Part shown: piece by piece, positions 17,922 to 26,825 of the stretch | How the letters are laid out: each line of letters begins with the position of its first letter | How positions within the stretch are numbered: position 1 is the stretch's first letter | Assembly (NCBI RefSeq): GCF_910588715.1 | Contig: NZ_CAJURG010000002.1 | Location: 326,020-390,019 of the forward strand | Length of the DNA: 64,000 nt | From: an uncultured Clostridium sp. | GTDB taxonomy: Bacteria > Bacillota > Clostridia > Clostridiales > Clostridiaceae | Direction: 5' to 3' | Notes under the pieces: model-generated | What the model was told of the DNA's origin: nothing | The model's database searches: none | What the model saw: the letters and a program-made list of their open reading frames with translations, nothing else | Program-made: the position numbers and the translations under genes

Positions 17922-18890
17922 TTATTTTAATGTTCTAAACTCATATCCTAATGAATCTAAATAATCTATAATTTGCTGTAATGATTGTGCTGTTGCTTTT
18001 TTTGAGTTTGTATCATGCATTAATATAACTAATACATCATCATTTCCAGCTAAATCATTTATAGTTCCTTTTAATCTGCTTACCAATTGTTCAGCTGTTC
18101 TATCATTACATTCAGCATCTCCGTTAACAACATTCCAATCTACATAGCAATACCCATTCTCTTCTAAAATAGGATCTAACGCCTTAGTATTCCATGACAT
18201 ATGACCACCTGGCAATCTAATAACTTTAGTAGAAAAATCATTTCCTAAAACTGACTTCATTACATTTTCTGATCTTTCCATATCATTTATTAAAGCTACT
18301 GGATTTGCAACTCTTCCAGGATACAATATACTATAATTATGACAATATCCATGATTTCCTATAGCGTGTCCTTCAATAACCATTTCTTTTAGCAATTCCT
18401 TTTGTATATCGCCTTTTTCCACGTTACTTCCTAATATAAAAAAAGTAGCTTTTATATCATTAGTTTTAAGTGTTTCTAATATTTGATGTGTTACTTCTGT
18501 AGAAGGTCCATCATCAAACGTTAAGTATGCAACCTTTTTACCATCTTCCCTTAAATAATTCCACTTATTAAGCATTTTTTCTATATCCTTAGCATTATCA
18601 GCATATAAATCATTTTTATAAGAATTATATAATAACCCTTCTTTGTTTGTAACAGTATTAATATTTTCTTTTTGCTTTGTTTCTTCCTTATTTATATCAT
18701 CATTATAATTATTAATATTTATTCTTGTCTTATTGTTATTTATATCTATAATAGTTTTAGCTGTGGCCTCCTTATTATTTACAGCTCCTACACTAAGCAT
18801 AGCTACTAATAATAAGCTTGCTATCTTAGAATTACTTTTTATAACACTTATTTTTTGACCATTATATTTATCTTCAGCTAATTTATTCAT
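17922..18890 (-). CDS. Polysaccharide deacetylase (NodB domain, CE4), membrane-anchored or secreted
   Basis: The 322-residue protein has an N-terminal hydrophobic segment (about 24-40, SKIASLLLVAMLSVGAV) followed by ATA-K, a possible signal peptidase site. A linker leads to a NodB domain with TFDDGPS (motif 1, metal Asp), NHGYCH (His pair), RLPGGH, VDWNVV and VILMHDT. These are the five CE4 motifs, so metal-dependent deacetylation of peptidoglycan or other wall glycan is expected. The start at 18890 is preferred, with AGGGGA upstream. The earlier in-frame ATG at 18929 has no ribosome binding site and would place 13 residues before it. Confidence 0.9.
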   Translation of the reverse strand: MNKLAEDKYNGQKISVIKSNSKIASLLLVAMLSVGAVNNKEATAKTIIDINNNKTRININNYNDDINKEETKQKENINTVTNKEGLLYNSYKNDLYADNAKDIEKMLNKWNYLREDGKKVAYLTFDDGPSTEVTHQILETLKTNDIKATFFILGSNVEKGDIQKELLKEMVIEGHAIGNHGYCHNYSILYPGRVANPVALINDMERSENVMKSVLGNDFSTKVIRLPGGHMSWNTKALDPILEENGYCYVDWNVVNGDAECNDRTAEQLVSRLKGTINDLAGNDDVLVILMHDTNSKKATAQSLQQIIDYLDSLGYEFRTLK

Positions 18891-18929
18891 TTTAAAAATT
18901 CCCCTAACTACAATTTTATAACATCTCAT

Positions 18930-19106
18930 ATATTTCTTTCTATACTTCTATTATGCCTATATATAACAAAAATTAATTTACAAAAAGATTACAACACGAT
19001 TGTAATTTATGGAATTAATCCACTTTTTTCCTCAATATAATTAATTATCTATAATATAAACAATAAATAATAAGATAGCATAGCAAAATTCTCATTTAAA
19101 TAATTT
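18930..19106. other. AT-rich gap with no visible gene
   Basis: The bases between the deacetylase start and the terminator element at 19107 are AT-rich promoter DNA. I see no coding frame or RNA structure here. Confidence 0.4.
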
Positions 19107-19181
19107 CTTAATAAAAATTTTATATAATAAAAAAGAGCTGGATCATATTAATTAAAATTTCAATATGATATAGCTCTCTTT
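19107..19181 (-). terminator. Long terminator hairpin after ecfT, member of a dispersed family
   Basis: The arms are 19132-19149 and 19162-19181 (AAAGAGCT..ATCATATT and its partner), followed on the minus strand by TTTTTTATTATATAAAA. The 27 bp at 19107-19133 are identical to 45502-45528, next to another such hairpin. This suggests a copied element and not only an independent terminator. Confidence 0.75.
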
Positions 19182-19196
19182 ATTTATAGTATATAA

Positions 19197-20024
19197 TTAT
19201 ATAAACGGATTATAGAATCTACCACCATTTACTATGCTTGCAATTATAGCAATTATTAATACAAAACTAACTATAGCTATAGAAATATAATCACCTTTTT
19301 TAAATGACCTTCCATTATACCAAGTACGTTTTTTATTGCTTCCAAAGGCTCTTAATTCCATGGCTGAACTTATAGTTTCTATTCTATCTAAGCTTGAAAA
19401 TATTAATGGCATTAATATAGATGCCGAATTTTTAATTCTCTTTGTTAACTTTTCCTTTTTAGACATATCTATTCCTCTAGCTTGTTGAGCAAAAGCTATA
19501 TCTTGATAGTCACGTTGAACATCTGGTATATATCTTAAAGCTATAGAAACTGAATATGCAATTTTATAATTTACACCTATTTTATTTAATGATGCTGCAA
19601 ATTCACTTGGATTAGTGGCAACCATAAATAATAATGCCATAGGTATTATAGAAAAATACTTTAAAGTTATATTAAATTGATAAAACAATTGTTGAGCTGT
19701 TAGAGTATATGGTCCAGCAATCTTAAATAAATTTGTTCTACTTCCATATATTTGGACACCTTCATAAGGTGAAAATATAAATATGGCTATATTATTTATC
19801 AGTAAAAAAACTAATATAAAATAAAGCACAAATGAAATTTGTTTAAACTCTACTTTTGAAATTTTAAATGCAATTATACTTAAAATAAACATTCCCAAAA
19901 GTACACGAGTATCATATGTAATCATTGAAGCTAAAGACCAAATAATTAAAACTATTAACTTTGATGCTCCTGTTAGTCTATGTATAGGCGAATCTATATT
20001 TGAATATCCAAGCATTGTACTCAT
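19197..20024 (-). CDS. ecfT: ECF transporter transmembrane subunit EcfT
   Basis: The 275-residue membrane protein of the CbiQ/EcfT family has about five to six helices. It has the coupling-helix motif AQQARGID (about residues 175-182) and a second RAFGSNKKR motif near 225, which contact the two ATPase domains. Its start overlaps the fused ATPase gene by 4 bp. Together with that ATPase and the UPF0397 protein upstream it forms a complete energy-coupling-factor importer. It may also serve other S components encoded elsewhere. Confidence 0.92.
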   Translation of the reverse strand: MSTMLGYSNIDSPIHRLTGASKLIVLIIWSLASMITYDTRVLLGMFILSIIAFKISKVEFKQISFVLYFILVFLLINNIAIFIFSPYEGVQIYGSRTNLFKIAGPYTLTAQQLFYQFNITLKYFSIIPMALLFMVATNPSEFAASLNKIGVNYKIAYSVSIALRYIPDVQRDYQDIAFAQQARGIDMSKKEKLTKRIKNSASILMPLIFSSLDRIETISSAMELRAFGSNKKRTWYNGRSFKKGDYISIAIVSFVLIIAIIASIVNGGRFYNPFI

Positions 20025-21727
20025 ATTTTTCTAATCCTCCTATCATAATCAATAAACTTCTTAACAAATCCTCTAGGATTATCTAGTCTAGCTTTTATTG
20101 CTAATTCATATAAAGATGTTTCCTTTAAATTTGCTTTTTCTATTACCTCTTTATCAGTAAGAACATTAGAAGCTATATCATCAGCTAACTTTATTCCATT
20201 TGATAACACAATTGCTCTATTAGTATATTCAAGCATTAAGTGCATATCATGAGTTATCATTATTATTGTTACACCCCTTTGATTTAGTTCCTTTAAAAAC
20301 TCCATAATCTCAGTATAGTGTTTAAAATCTTGCCCTGCCGTAGGTTCATCTAAAATAATAATCTCAGGATTTAAAACTAATATTGATGCAATTGTTACAC
20401 GCTTTTTTTGCCCAAAGCTTAAAGCTGAAATTGGCCAATTACGGAATTCATATAATCCACAAACCTTAAGCGTTTCAAAAACCCTATTTTTAATTTTCTC
20501 TTCAGAAATACCCCTAGCTTTAAGACCTAAAGCTACTTCATCAAAAATCATAGTTTTTGATATCATTTGGTTTGGATTTTGCATTACCATTCCAATTTTT
20601 TCTGCACGCTCTTTAATAGTATCATTAACTAAGTCTCTATTATTAAATAATATCTGACCGTCAGTTGGTTTATAAAATCCACATACTAACTTAGAAATTG
20701 TTGATTTACCTGCACCATTTCTTCCAACAATACTAACCATTTCACCTTTATTAACTTTAAAAGAAATTCCGTGTAATATTTCCTTTCCTGATTCATAAGA
20801 AAATTTTACATTTCTCATTTCAAGAATAGTTTCATTATGTACTTTTTGTTTATCTTCTATAGCACCTTCATACCAAGTCTTTAATTTCTCCTTACAAGTA
20901 TCTATATTTAATGTATCAATATGCTCTGGTCTCATCTCTGGTTTTATATCACATCCTGCATATTTTAGTGCAGTAATATATAACGGTTCACGTATTCCAG
21001 TTTCCTTTAATAAATTTGAACTCAATAATTCTGCTGGTTTTATATCTGCTGCTATTTTCCCATCATCAATAACTATTATTCTATCTACTGGTAAGTGTAG
21101 TACATCCTCTAATCTATGTTCTATTATTAATATAGTTTTATTTGTTTCCTTTTGAATTTTATCTATTAATTCAATAGCACTTTTTCCCGTTGCAGGATCT
21201 AAGCTTGCTAAAGGTTCATCAAATAAAAGTATATCCACTTCTCCAACCATAACCCCCGCTAGTGTTACACGTTGCTTTTGACCTCCTGATAAACTATAGG
21301 GAGCAGAATCTAAATGAGTATCTATCCCTACAATTTCAGAGACAATTTTAACCTTTTCTTTCATTTTCTCTTGTGATACACAATCATTTTCTAATTTAAA
21401 AGCTATATCTTCAGCAACTGTTAATCCTATAAATTGACCATCTGGATCCTGAAGAACCGTTCCTACTGAATTTGATAATTCAAATACACTCATTTTTTTA
21501 GTTTCTTTTCCATTAACTTTTAAGCTTCCAGAAATTTCACCTTCATTAGAAAATGGTACTATTCCATTTATACAATTTGAAAGAGTACTTTTTCCTGAAC
21601 CTGATGGTCCTACTATAAGTACTTTTTCTCCTTCATATATAGTTAAATTTATATTATTTAATGTTGGCTTTGCTTGAGCTCTGTATTGAAAAGTAAAATC
21701 CACGAACTCAATTACAGGTTTTTTCAT
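20021..21727 (-). CDS. Fused duplicated ECF transporter ATPase (EcfA-EcfA')
   Basis: The 568-residue protein has two complete ABC ATPase domains in one chain. The first (about 5-245) has GPSGSGKST, YSLSGGQKQR and ILLFDEPLASLD. The second (about 285-530) has GRNGAGKST, LSFGQKKR and IIILDEPTAGQD. In most Firmicutes these are separate EcfA1 and EcfA2 proteins; the fusion supplies both sites of the heterodimer. It sits between the S-component gene (26 bp upstream) and ecfT (4-bp overlap). Confidence 0.93.
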   Translation of the reverse strand: MKKPVIEFVDFTFQYRAQAKPTLNNINLTIYEGEKVLIVGPSGSGKSTLSNCINGIVPFSNEGEISGSLKVNGKETKKMSVFELSNSVGTVLQDPDGQFIGLTVAEDIAFKLENDCVSQEKMKEKVKIVSEIVGIDTHLDSAPYSLSGGQKQRVTLAGVMVGEVDILLFDEPLASLDPATGKSAIELIDKIQKETNKTILIIEHRLEDVLHLPVDRIIVIDDGKIAADIKPAELLSSNLLKETGIREPLYITALKYAGCDIKPEMRPEHIDTLNIDTCKEKLKTWYEGAIEDKQKVHNETILEMRNVKFSYESGKEILHGISFKVNKGEMVSIVGRNGAGKSTISKLVCGFYKPTDGQILFNNRDLVNDTIKERAEKIGMVMQNPNQMISKTMIFDEVALGLKARGISEEKIKNRVFETLKVCGLYEFRNWPISALSFGQKKRVTIASILVLNPEIIILDEPTAGQDFKHYTEIMEFLKELNQRGVTIIMITHDMHLMLEYTNRAIVLSNGIKLADDIASNVLTDKEVIEKANLKETSLYELAIKARLDNPRGFVKKFIDYDRRIRKI

Positions 21728-21753
21728 AGCAAATCTCCTCGTCTTTTTTTCTT

Positions 21754-22308
21754 TTAATACTCTTTATCTAAGCTTCCTGTTTTTATCTTAGTTTTAGCAT
21801 AAGTATGTAATAATATAGTTGCCAGCACAGCAACTGTAATTGAATTTGATATTGCCGCTATAGTACCTTGTAAATAAACTTTATTTGCAGGTTCTGCGTA
21901 TATAACTATATCTAATGTTGGTGCTACTAATATCCATGCTAGTGCATTTGCAATTATTTGATATATGTTAAAAATAATAATTTGTTTTTTTTCAAAAATT
22001 CCTCCATCTATTTTTAACCTTTTTGCTGAAAATCCTATAACAAGTCCAACAACTCCAGATGCAATAACCCAACTAAACCATGGCATGCCATAAAAAACCA
22101 AATCCTTTAAAGTATGACCTATAAAACCTATTGCAAAACCGGCTATTGGCCCGTAAATAACTGACATTAATGCTAAAAGCGCATAGCTAGTTTCAATACT
22201 AGTATTAGGTATTCCTGTTGGAATAGAACCAAATCTTCCTAGTATCATAAATACTGCCGCTCCAATACCAATTGCAACAATTGTCCTAATTGACAGCTTG
22301 TTTCTCAT
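21754..22308 (-). CDS. ECF transporter substrate-binding S component, UPF0397 family
   Basis: The 184-residue, six-helix protein is rich in Gly and Ala. The opening RNKLSIRTIVAIGIGAAVFMILGRF...IPTGIPNTSIETSYALLALM is the recognised signature of the UPF0397 group of ECF S components. It is first in the operon and supplies substrate specificity; the two following genes supply energy coupling. The substrate is not established for this group to my knowledge, and the leader shows no riboswitch that would point to a vitamin. Confidence 0.88.
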   Translation of the reverse strand: MRNKLSIRTIVAIGIGAAVFMILGRFGSIPTGIPNTSIETSYALLALMSVIYGPIAGFAIGFIGHTLKDLVFYGMPWFSWVIASGVVGLVIGFSAKRLKIDGGIFEKKQIIIFNIYQIIANALAWILVAPTLDIVIYAEPANKVYLQGTIAAISNSITVAVLATILLHTYAKTKIKTGSLDKEY

Positions 22309-22535
22309 TCTAACGTCTCCTTTATAAATAATATTATATGAATATTATTATAATTAACTTTATTTTAAATTCGTATTATGTCGAAATTTATCTATTTTTA
22401 TATTTTAGCAATACCTTAAAATTATACTTTTATATTATTTTCTAGTCAATGGTTTTGTAATTTCATTTCTATAAAAACTATTAGAAATTAACTTAAAATA
22501 ATTAGAATAAATCACTCTAAAATATAAAGCATAAA

Positions 22536-22565
22536 AAAGTTGTCCAATTAAAATTGGACAACTTT
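22536..22565 (-). terminator. Terminator of the gal operon
   Basis: A 14-bp perfect inverted repeat (AAAGTTGTCCAATT and its complement) with a minimal loop is followed by TTTATGC on the minus strand. It lies just after the galK stop codon. T-runs exist on both sides. Confidence 0.92.
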
Positions 22566-22578
22566 TTTTGTATTTTAT

Positions 22579-23745
22579 TTAGTTTAATACGTGAGTTCCT
22601 TCACCTATATTGCTAGTATAAAATGATGGTGTAATTCCAGTAACATTTTCATATGCTAATGATACCTTTTCTTTAAACTCTTCAACTTTAGAATTGTTAA
22701 CTAAAGCAATAGCACATCCTCCAAATCCAGCACCTGTCATTCTAGCCCCAATACATCCATCTATTTTTAAAGCTTCATGAACTAAAGTGTCAAGATGAAG
22801 GCCTGTAACTTCATAATCATTTTCAAGAGACATATGAGATGCTGTTAATAACTTACCAAAACCTAATATATCATTGTCTTTTAACATTTCCATACTTCTC
22901 TTAACTCTTTCATTTTCAGTAACAACATGTATAGCTCTTCTCTTTATAACTTCATCAGAAATAAATGTTTCAATATCATCAAGTGTTGCTTCACAAAGAT
23001 TTGATAATTTTTCAACCTTATTTTCATTTATAATCTCAAGAGCCTTTTCACATTCTGCTCTTCTTTCATTATATTTTGAATCAGCAAGTTCTCTTCTTTT
23101 ATTAGTGCTCATTATAACTAAACTATAGTCTCCTAAATTTAAAGGTGCATACTCATAATGAAGAGAATCACAATCTAAAAGTATTGCATGATCTTTTTTC
23201 CCAACTGCAACTGCAAACTGATCCATTATTCCACAGTTAACACCAACAAATTCATTTTCAACCTTTTGGCAAAGCTTAGATACTTCAACTCTATCAATTT
23301 GTTCTTTATTTTCTAAATAAAGTATTATATATGCCATTAAAACTTCAAGAGCTGCTGAAGATGAAAGGCCTGCTCCATCTGGAATATTACTATATAAAAC
23401 TATATCCATTCCTGATACCTCATGTCCTAAATCCATAAGTGCCTTTACAACGCCCTTTGGATAATTTCCCCAATCATCTTCTTTTTTGTAAACTAAATCT
23501 TCACTTAAATCAAAAATCACTTCTCCAGCAACATTCTTTGATCTCATTCTTATTTTATTATCATCTCTTAATGATAATGCAGCATAAATTCCAACTGTTA
23601 ATGCTCCTGGAAATACAAATCCACCATTATAATCTATATGTTCTCCTATTAAATTAACTCTTCCTGGAGATAAAAATGTTTTTATTTCTCTATTATCTAC
23701 TCCATATTCACTTTTAAATAATTCTATCATTCTTTCTCTATTCAT
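22579..23745 (-). CDS. galK: Galactokinase
   Basis: The 388-residue GHMP kinase has the galactokinase signature GRVNLIGEHIDYNGG (about 24-38), the ATP-binding PDGAGLSSSAALE (about 124-136) and the third motif GARMTGAGFGGCAI (about 332-345). It phosphorylates alpha-galactose at C1 with ATP. The start is taken as the ATG at 23745, twelve bases after GAGAGG. An in-frame TTG at 23757 directly abuts that motif and is less likely. It is last in the ROK-galT-galK cluster, followed by a strong terminator. Confidence 0.96.
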   Translation of the reverse strand: MNRERMIELFKSEYGVDNREIKTFLSPGRVNLIGEHIDYNGGFVFPGALTVGIYAALSLRDDNKIRMRSKNVAGEVIFDLSEDLVYKKEDDWGNYPKGVVKALMDLGHEVSGMDIVLYSNIPDGAGLSSSAALEVLMAYIILYLENKEQIDRVEVSKLCQKVENEFVGVNCGIMDQFAVAVGKKDHAILLDCDSLHYEYAPLNLGDYSLVIMSTNKRRELADSKYNERRAECEKALEIINENKVEKLSNLCEATLDDIETFISDEVIKRRAIHVVTENERVKRSMEMLKDNDILGFGKLLTASHMSLENDYEVTGLHLDTLVHEALKIDGCIGARMTGAGFGGCAIALVNNSKVEEFKEKVSLAYENVTGITPSFYTSNIGEGTHVLN

Positions 23746-23774
23746 TTTACTTTTCAACCTCTCTTATATTATAT

Positions 23775-25298
23775 TTAAAGTACTGTACTTAAAAACTTTT
23801 CTAACCCAGCTTGTCCTTTTTCAGTTCTCTTAAATACCCCCGCATCTTCAAGAACTCTTGCAAATATACTACCTACTTCAGCCTTTAATAACTCTTTAGC
23901 TTCATCATAAGTTAATGAAGATGTTTCAGAAAGCATTCTTTCTATCCATGAAATATGCTTATTAATTTCATTATTATTTTCTGCCTCTTCTCTATTGTAA
24001 TTCATATCACCACAAAGAATTTTAGCTATAATATCTAATTCTTTTTCCAGTCTTCCTGGTAAAACAGCAAGTCCCATAACTTCAATAAGTCCTATATTTT
24101 CTTTCTTTATATGGTGAAGTTCCTTATGAGGATGGAATATTCCATCTGGGTGCTCTTCTGAAGTTCTATTGTTTCTTAAAACTATATCTAGCTCAAAAGC
24201 CTCACCTTTTCTTCTTGCAATTGGAGTTACTGTATTATGTGGCACATCACCTGTAAATGCTAATATATCATTTTCTTCATCAGAATAATTTTCCCATGCT
24301 TCAAATATATCCATAGCTAAATCTATAACTCTATTTTTATCATTTCCCTTTATTCTAATTACAGACATAGGCCACTTAACAGTTCCAACTTCAATATCTT
24401 CATACTTTCTGCTTTCATAATATTTTTCTACGAAGGCCTTTTCCATTGGAAATTCATGTCTTCCACCTTGATAGTGGTCGTGAGTTAGTATTGAACCACC
24501 TACAATAGGTAAATCTGCATTAGAACCTATAAAGTAATGTGGTAAAACTTCTGTAAACTCAACTAATCTTTCAATTGAATTTCTTGTTAATCTCATAGGT
24601 TCATGCTCTCCACTAAAAACAATGCAATGTTCATTATAATAAACATATGGAGAATACTGTAAAAACCATTCTTTATTAGTTAATGTCATAGGAATAATTC
24701 TATGATTTTGTCTTGCTGGATGATTTATTCTTCCTGCATATCCTACATTCTCTTTACACAATAAGCACTTTGGATATGATACTTGTTTCATAAGCTTTGC
24801 CTTAGCTATTTCCTTTGGATCCTTTTCTGGTTTTGATAAATTAACCGTGATTTCTAAATCTCCATACTCAGTTTTAGTTGGCCACCAAAGATTTTTAGCT
24901 ATTCTTTCTGTCATTATATAATTTGAAGCCTTACTTAAGTCATAAAACCAGTCTGTAGCTACTTCCTTAGACTCATTTTCATACTTTTCATAAAAAGTTT
25001 TAACAACTTCACCTTCTCTTGGCATTAATAAACCCATTATTCTTGCATCAAATAAGTCTCTAAAAGTTGCCGTGTTTTCTTCTATTAATCCTGTTTCAAA
25101 GGCATAATCTAATATATTTTCTAATATTTTAACTGCATTTTCTTCTACACTATCTTCAATTTCGCCTTCATAAGGTCCATCTAACTTTAATAAATCTATA
25201 AGTGCATTTCTTGCTGGAATTACATCCCACTTAGAAATCATATTCTTTTTTAAAACAAATTTTAAAAGCCTCTCAATTTCATAACCAATATTATTCAT
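23775..25298 (-). CDS. galT: UDP-glucose:hexose-1-phosphate uridylyltransferase, Firmicute (class II) type
   Basis: This protein of about 507 residues belongs to the long GalT2 family of Firmicutes, unrelated in sequence to the 350-residue Escherichia coli type. Recognisable segments are YPKCLLCKENVGYAGR (CXXC-containing), NHRIIP, GGSILTHDHYQGG (about 288-300, with catalytic-type His residues) and HNTVTPIARR. It exchanges UMP between UDP-glucose and galactose-1-phosphate in the Leloir pathway. The ATG at 25298 has GGTG six bases upstream. An ATG four codons earlier is possible. galE is not in this window. Confidence 0.94.
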   Translation of the reverse strand: MNNIGYEIERLLKFVLKKNMISKWDVIPARNALIDLLKLDGPYEGEIEDSVEENAVKILENILDYAFETGLIEENTATFRDLFDARIMGLLMPREGEVVKTFYEKYENESKEVATDWFYDLSKASNYIMTERIAKNLWWPTKTEYGDLEITVNLSKPEKDPKEIAKAKLMKQVSYPKCLLCKENVGYAGRINHPARQNHRIIPMTLTNKEWFLQYSPYVYYNEHCIVFSGEHEPMRLTRNSIERLVEFTEVLPHYFIGSNADLPIVGGSILTHDHYQGGRHEFPMEKAFVEKYYESRKYEDIEVGTVKWPMSVIRIKGNDKNRVIDLAMDIFEAWENYSDEENDILAFTGDVPHNTVTPIARRKGEAFELDIVLRNNRTSEEHPDGIFHPHKELHHIKKENIGLIEVMGLAVLPGRLEKELDIIAKILCGDMNYNREEAENNNEINKHISWIERMLSETSSLTYDEAKELLKAEVGSIFARVLEDAGVFKRTEKGQAGLEKFLSTVL

Positions 25299-25361
25299 AA
25301 TCTTCACCATCCACTCTTTATAATTTAATACCCTAAAAATATTTTTAATTAATATAAAAGT

Positions 25362-26582
25362 TTAGTTTTTATTAATACCGTTAAATATTTCTTGAATAAC
25401 TAGTGTTGCTGCTCCTATAACAGAAGCATCTCTTCCTAATAAACTTCTAATTATTCTTACATTTTCACTAGATAATTTAAATCCTCTATTTTTTACTATT
25501 TCACTTAAAGTATCAATTGCATATGTTGTATTTTCAAATATCTCTCCAACAACTACTATTGCTGTAGGGTTTAATATATTTATCAAATTTGTAATAGCAA
25601 TTCCAATATATCTAGCAGCTTCTTTTAATACTGTTATAGACATTTCATCACCATTTTTAGCTGCATTGCATATATCTTCTATTGTTAAATTATTTATATT
25701 ATCTATATCTTTAATAAGTGAGCTACTGACTCCCTGTTTTATAAGCTTGATAGCTTTTTTAGTTATATTATTATTAGATGCAACTGTTTCTAAGCAACCA
25801 TAATTTCCACAGTTACACTTATCTCCATCTAACTCTACTGCTATATGTCCTATTTCTCCAGCACTAAAATCAACACCATAATAAGGTGTATTATTTATAA
25901 TAATTCCAGCACCTATACCATTTGATATATTTAAAGTTACAAAGTTTGAAATATCCTTTGTTGCTCCAAATAAACTTTCTCCTAGAGCCATAGCTCTTAC
26001 ATCATTGTCTACATATATAGCTAGTTGTAATTCGTCCTCTAGCCTTTTCTTTATATTTATATTTTTCCATCCATAATACAAAGAATGTATAGACTCTCCT
26101 GACTTTGCATTTACTATACCATGTAATGCTACTCCTGCTCCTAATATATTCTTTCTCTCTATATTGCTTAATTCAATCACTTCGTTAATTAAATTAACTA
26201 ACTCTGCAAAAACTAAGTTATAATCATATCTTTCATCGCCTATTATCATGGACTTTTTACTAATTATTTTAACTGAAAGATTAGTTATAACTACATCTAT
26301 AACTCCAACCCCTATACCTATACCTATTACATATCTAGCATCTGGATTAAGTTCTAATATTATTGGAGGCCTTCCACCACTCGATTCTCCAATTTTACTC
26401 TCTATAAGAAATTTATCCTCAATTAATATTTTCGTTATATTTGTAACACTAGCTGGAGTTAATCCTGTTAACTTTGCAATTTCTGCACGTGATAGACTTC
26501 CATTGTCTCTTATAACTCTAAGAACTGCTGAAACATTTAACTGCTTCATTAATTCAAAACTACCTTTTAATACTTCGCTCAT
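25362..26582 (-). CDS. ROK family transcriptional repressor, probable regulator of the gal genes
   Basis: The 406-residue protein has an N-terminal winged helix (NVSAVLRVIRDNGSLSRAEIAKLTGLTPASVTNITKILIEDKFL, about 15-58). A ROK sugar-kinase fold follows, with IGIGVGVIDVV, GAGIIINNTPYYG and the zinc motif GHIAVELDGDKCNCGNYGCLE (about 238-258). It is most like XylR/NagC-type repressors. It sits 63 bp upstream of galT, in the same direction, so galactose or a related sugar is the likely inducer. An 18-bp palindrome in its own leader suggests autoregulation. Confidence 0.9.
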   Translation of the reverse strand: MSEVLKGSFELMKQLNVSAVLRVIRDNGSLSRAEIAKLTGLTPASVTNITKILIEDKFLIESKIGESSGGRPPIILELNPDARYVIGIGIGVGVIDVVITNLSVKIISKKSMIIGDERYDYNLVFAELVNLINEVIELSNIERKNILGAGVALHGIVNAKSGESIHSLYYGWKNINIKKRLEDELQLAIYVDNDVRAMALGESLFGATKDISNFVTLNISNGIGAGIIINNTPYYGVDFSAGEIGHIAVELDGDKCNCGNYGCLETVASNNNITKKAIKLIKQGVSSSLIKDIDNINNLTIEDICNAAKNGDEMSITVLKEAARYIGIAITNLINILNPTAIVVVGEIFENTTYAIDTLSEIVKNRGFKLSSENVRIIRSLLGRDASVIGAATLVIQEIFNGINKN

Positions 26583-26617
26583 CTTCTCACTTCTTTATTA
26601 ATTATTTTAATAAAGTC

Positions 26618-26689
26618 CTTAAAAAATTTTTTAAGACCTTTGAAATTGTTTTCTTAATTTAATATTATCATATCTTTATTTTTTGTCAA
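26618..26689 (-). promoter_or_regulatory. Promoter of the ROK-gal operon with an 18-bp palindromic operator
   Basis: A perfect TTGACA (26684-26689) and TAATAT (26662-26667) are 16 bp apart on the minus strand. Downstream of the likely start, 26618-26635 is a perfect palindrome, CTTAAAAAATTTTTTAAG, with outer AAG/CTT arms after a 2-bp mismatch. Binding there would block elongation. Confidence 0.55.
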
Positions 26690-26718
26690 TATTATTTAAA
26701 TTAAATTTACCTAAAAAA

Positions 26719-26775
26719 GTCCTCTTTTGTTATAAAAACAATTAAATTAATAAAACTGTTTTTACAAAAGAGGAC
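26719..26775 (-). terminator. Terminator of the amylase gene
   Basis: A perfect 12-bp arm pair (GTCCTCTTTTGT / ACAAAAGAGGAC) is extended inward by AAAAACA / TGTTTTT. It is followed on the minus strand by TTTTTTAGG. Confidence 0.9.
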
Positions 26776-26825
26776 AAGTTTATAATATAAATTAAATTAT
26801 TTATTTTTCTAATAAAATACTATAT

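Noticed and set aside
22309..22535. Possible vitamin riboswitch before the ECF operon
   Set aside because: The region is AT-rich with no TPP, FMN, cobalamin, folate or preQ1 core that I can recognise.
23439..23657. Open frame of 72 codons on the plus strand within galK
   Set aside because: Low-complexity shadow frame rich in Leu, His and Gln, antisense to the GHMP kinase domain.
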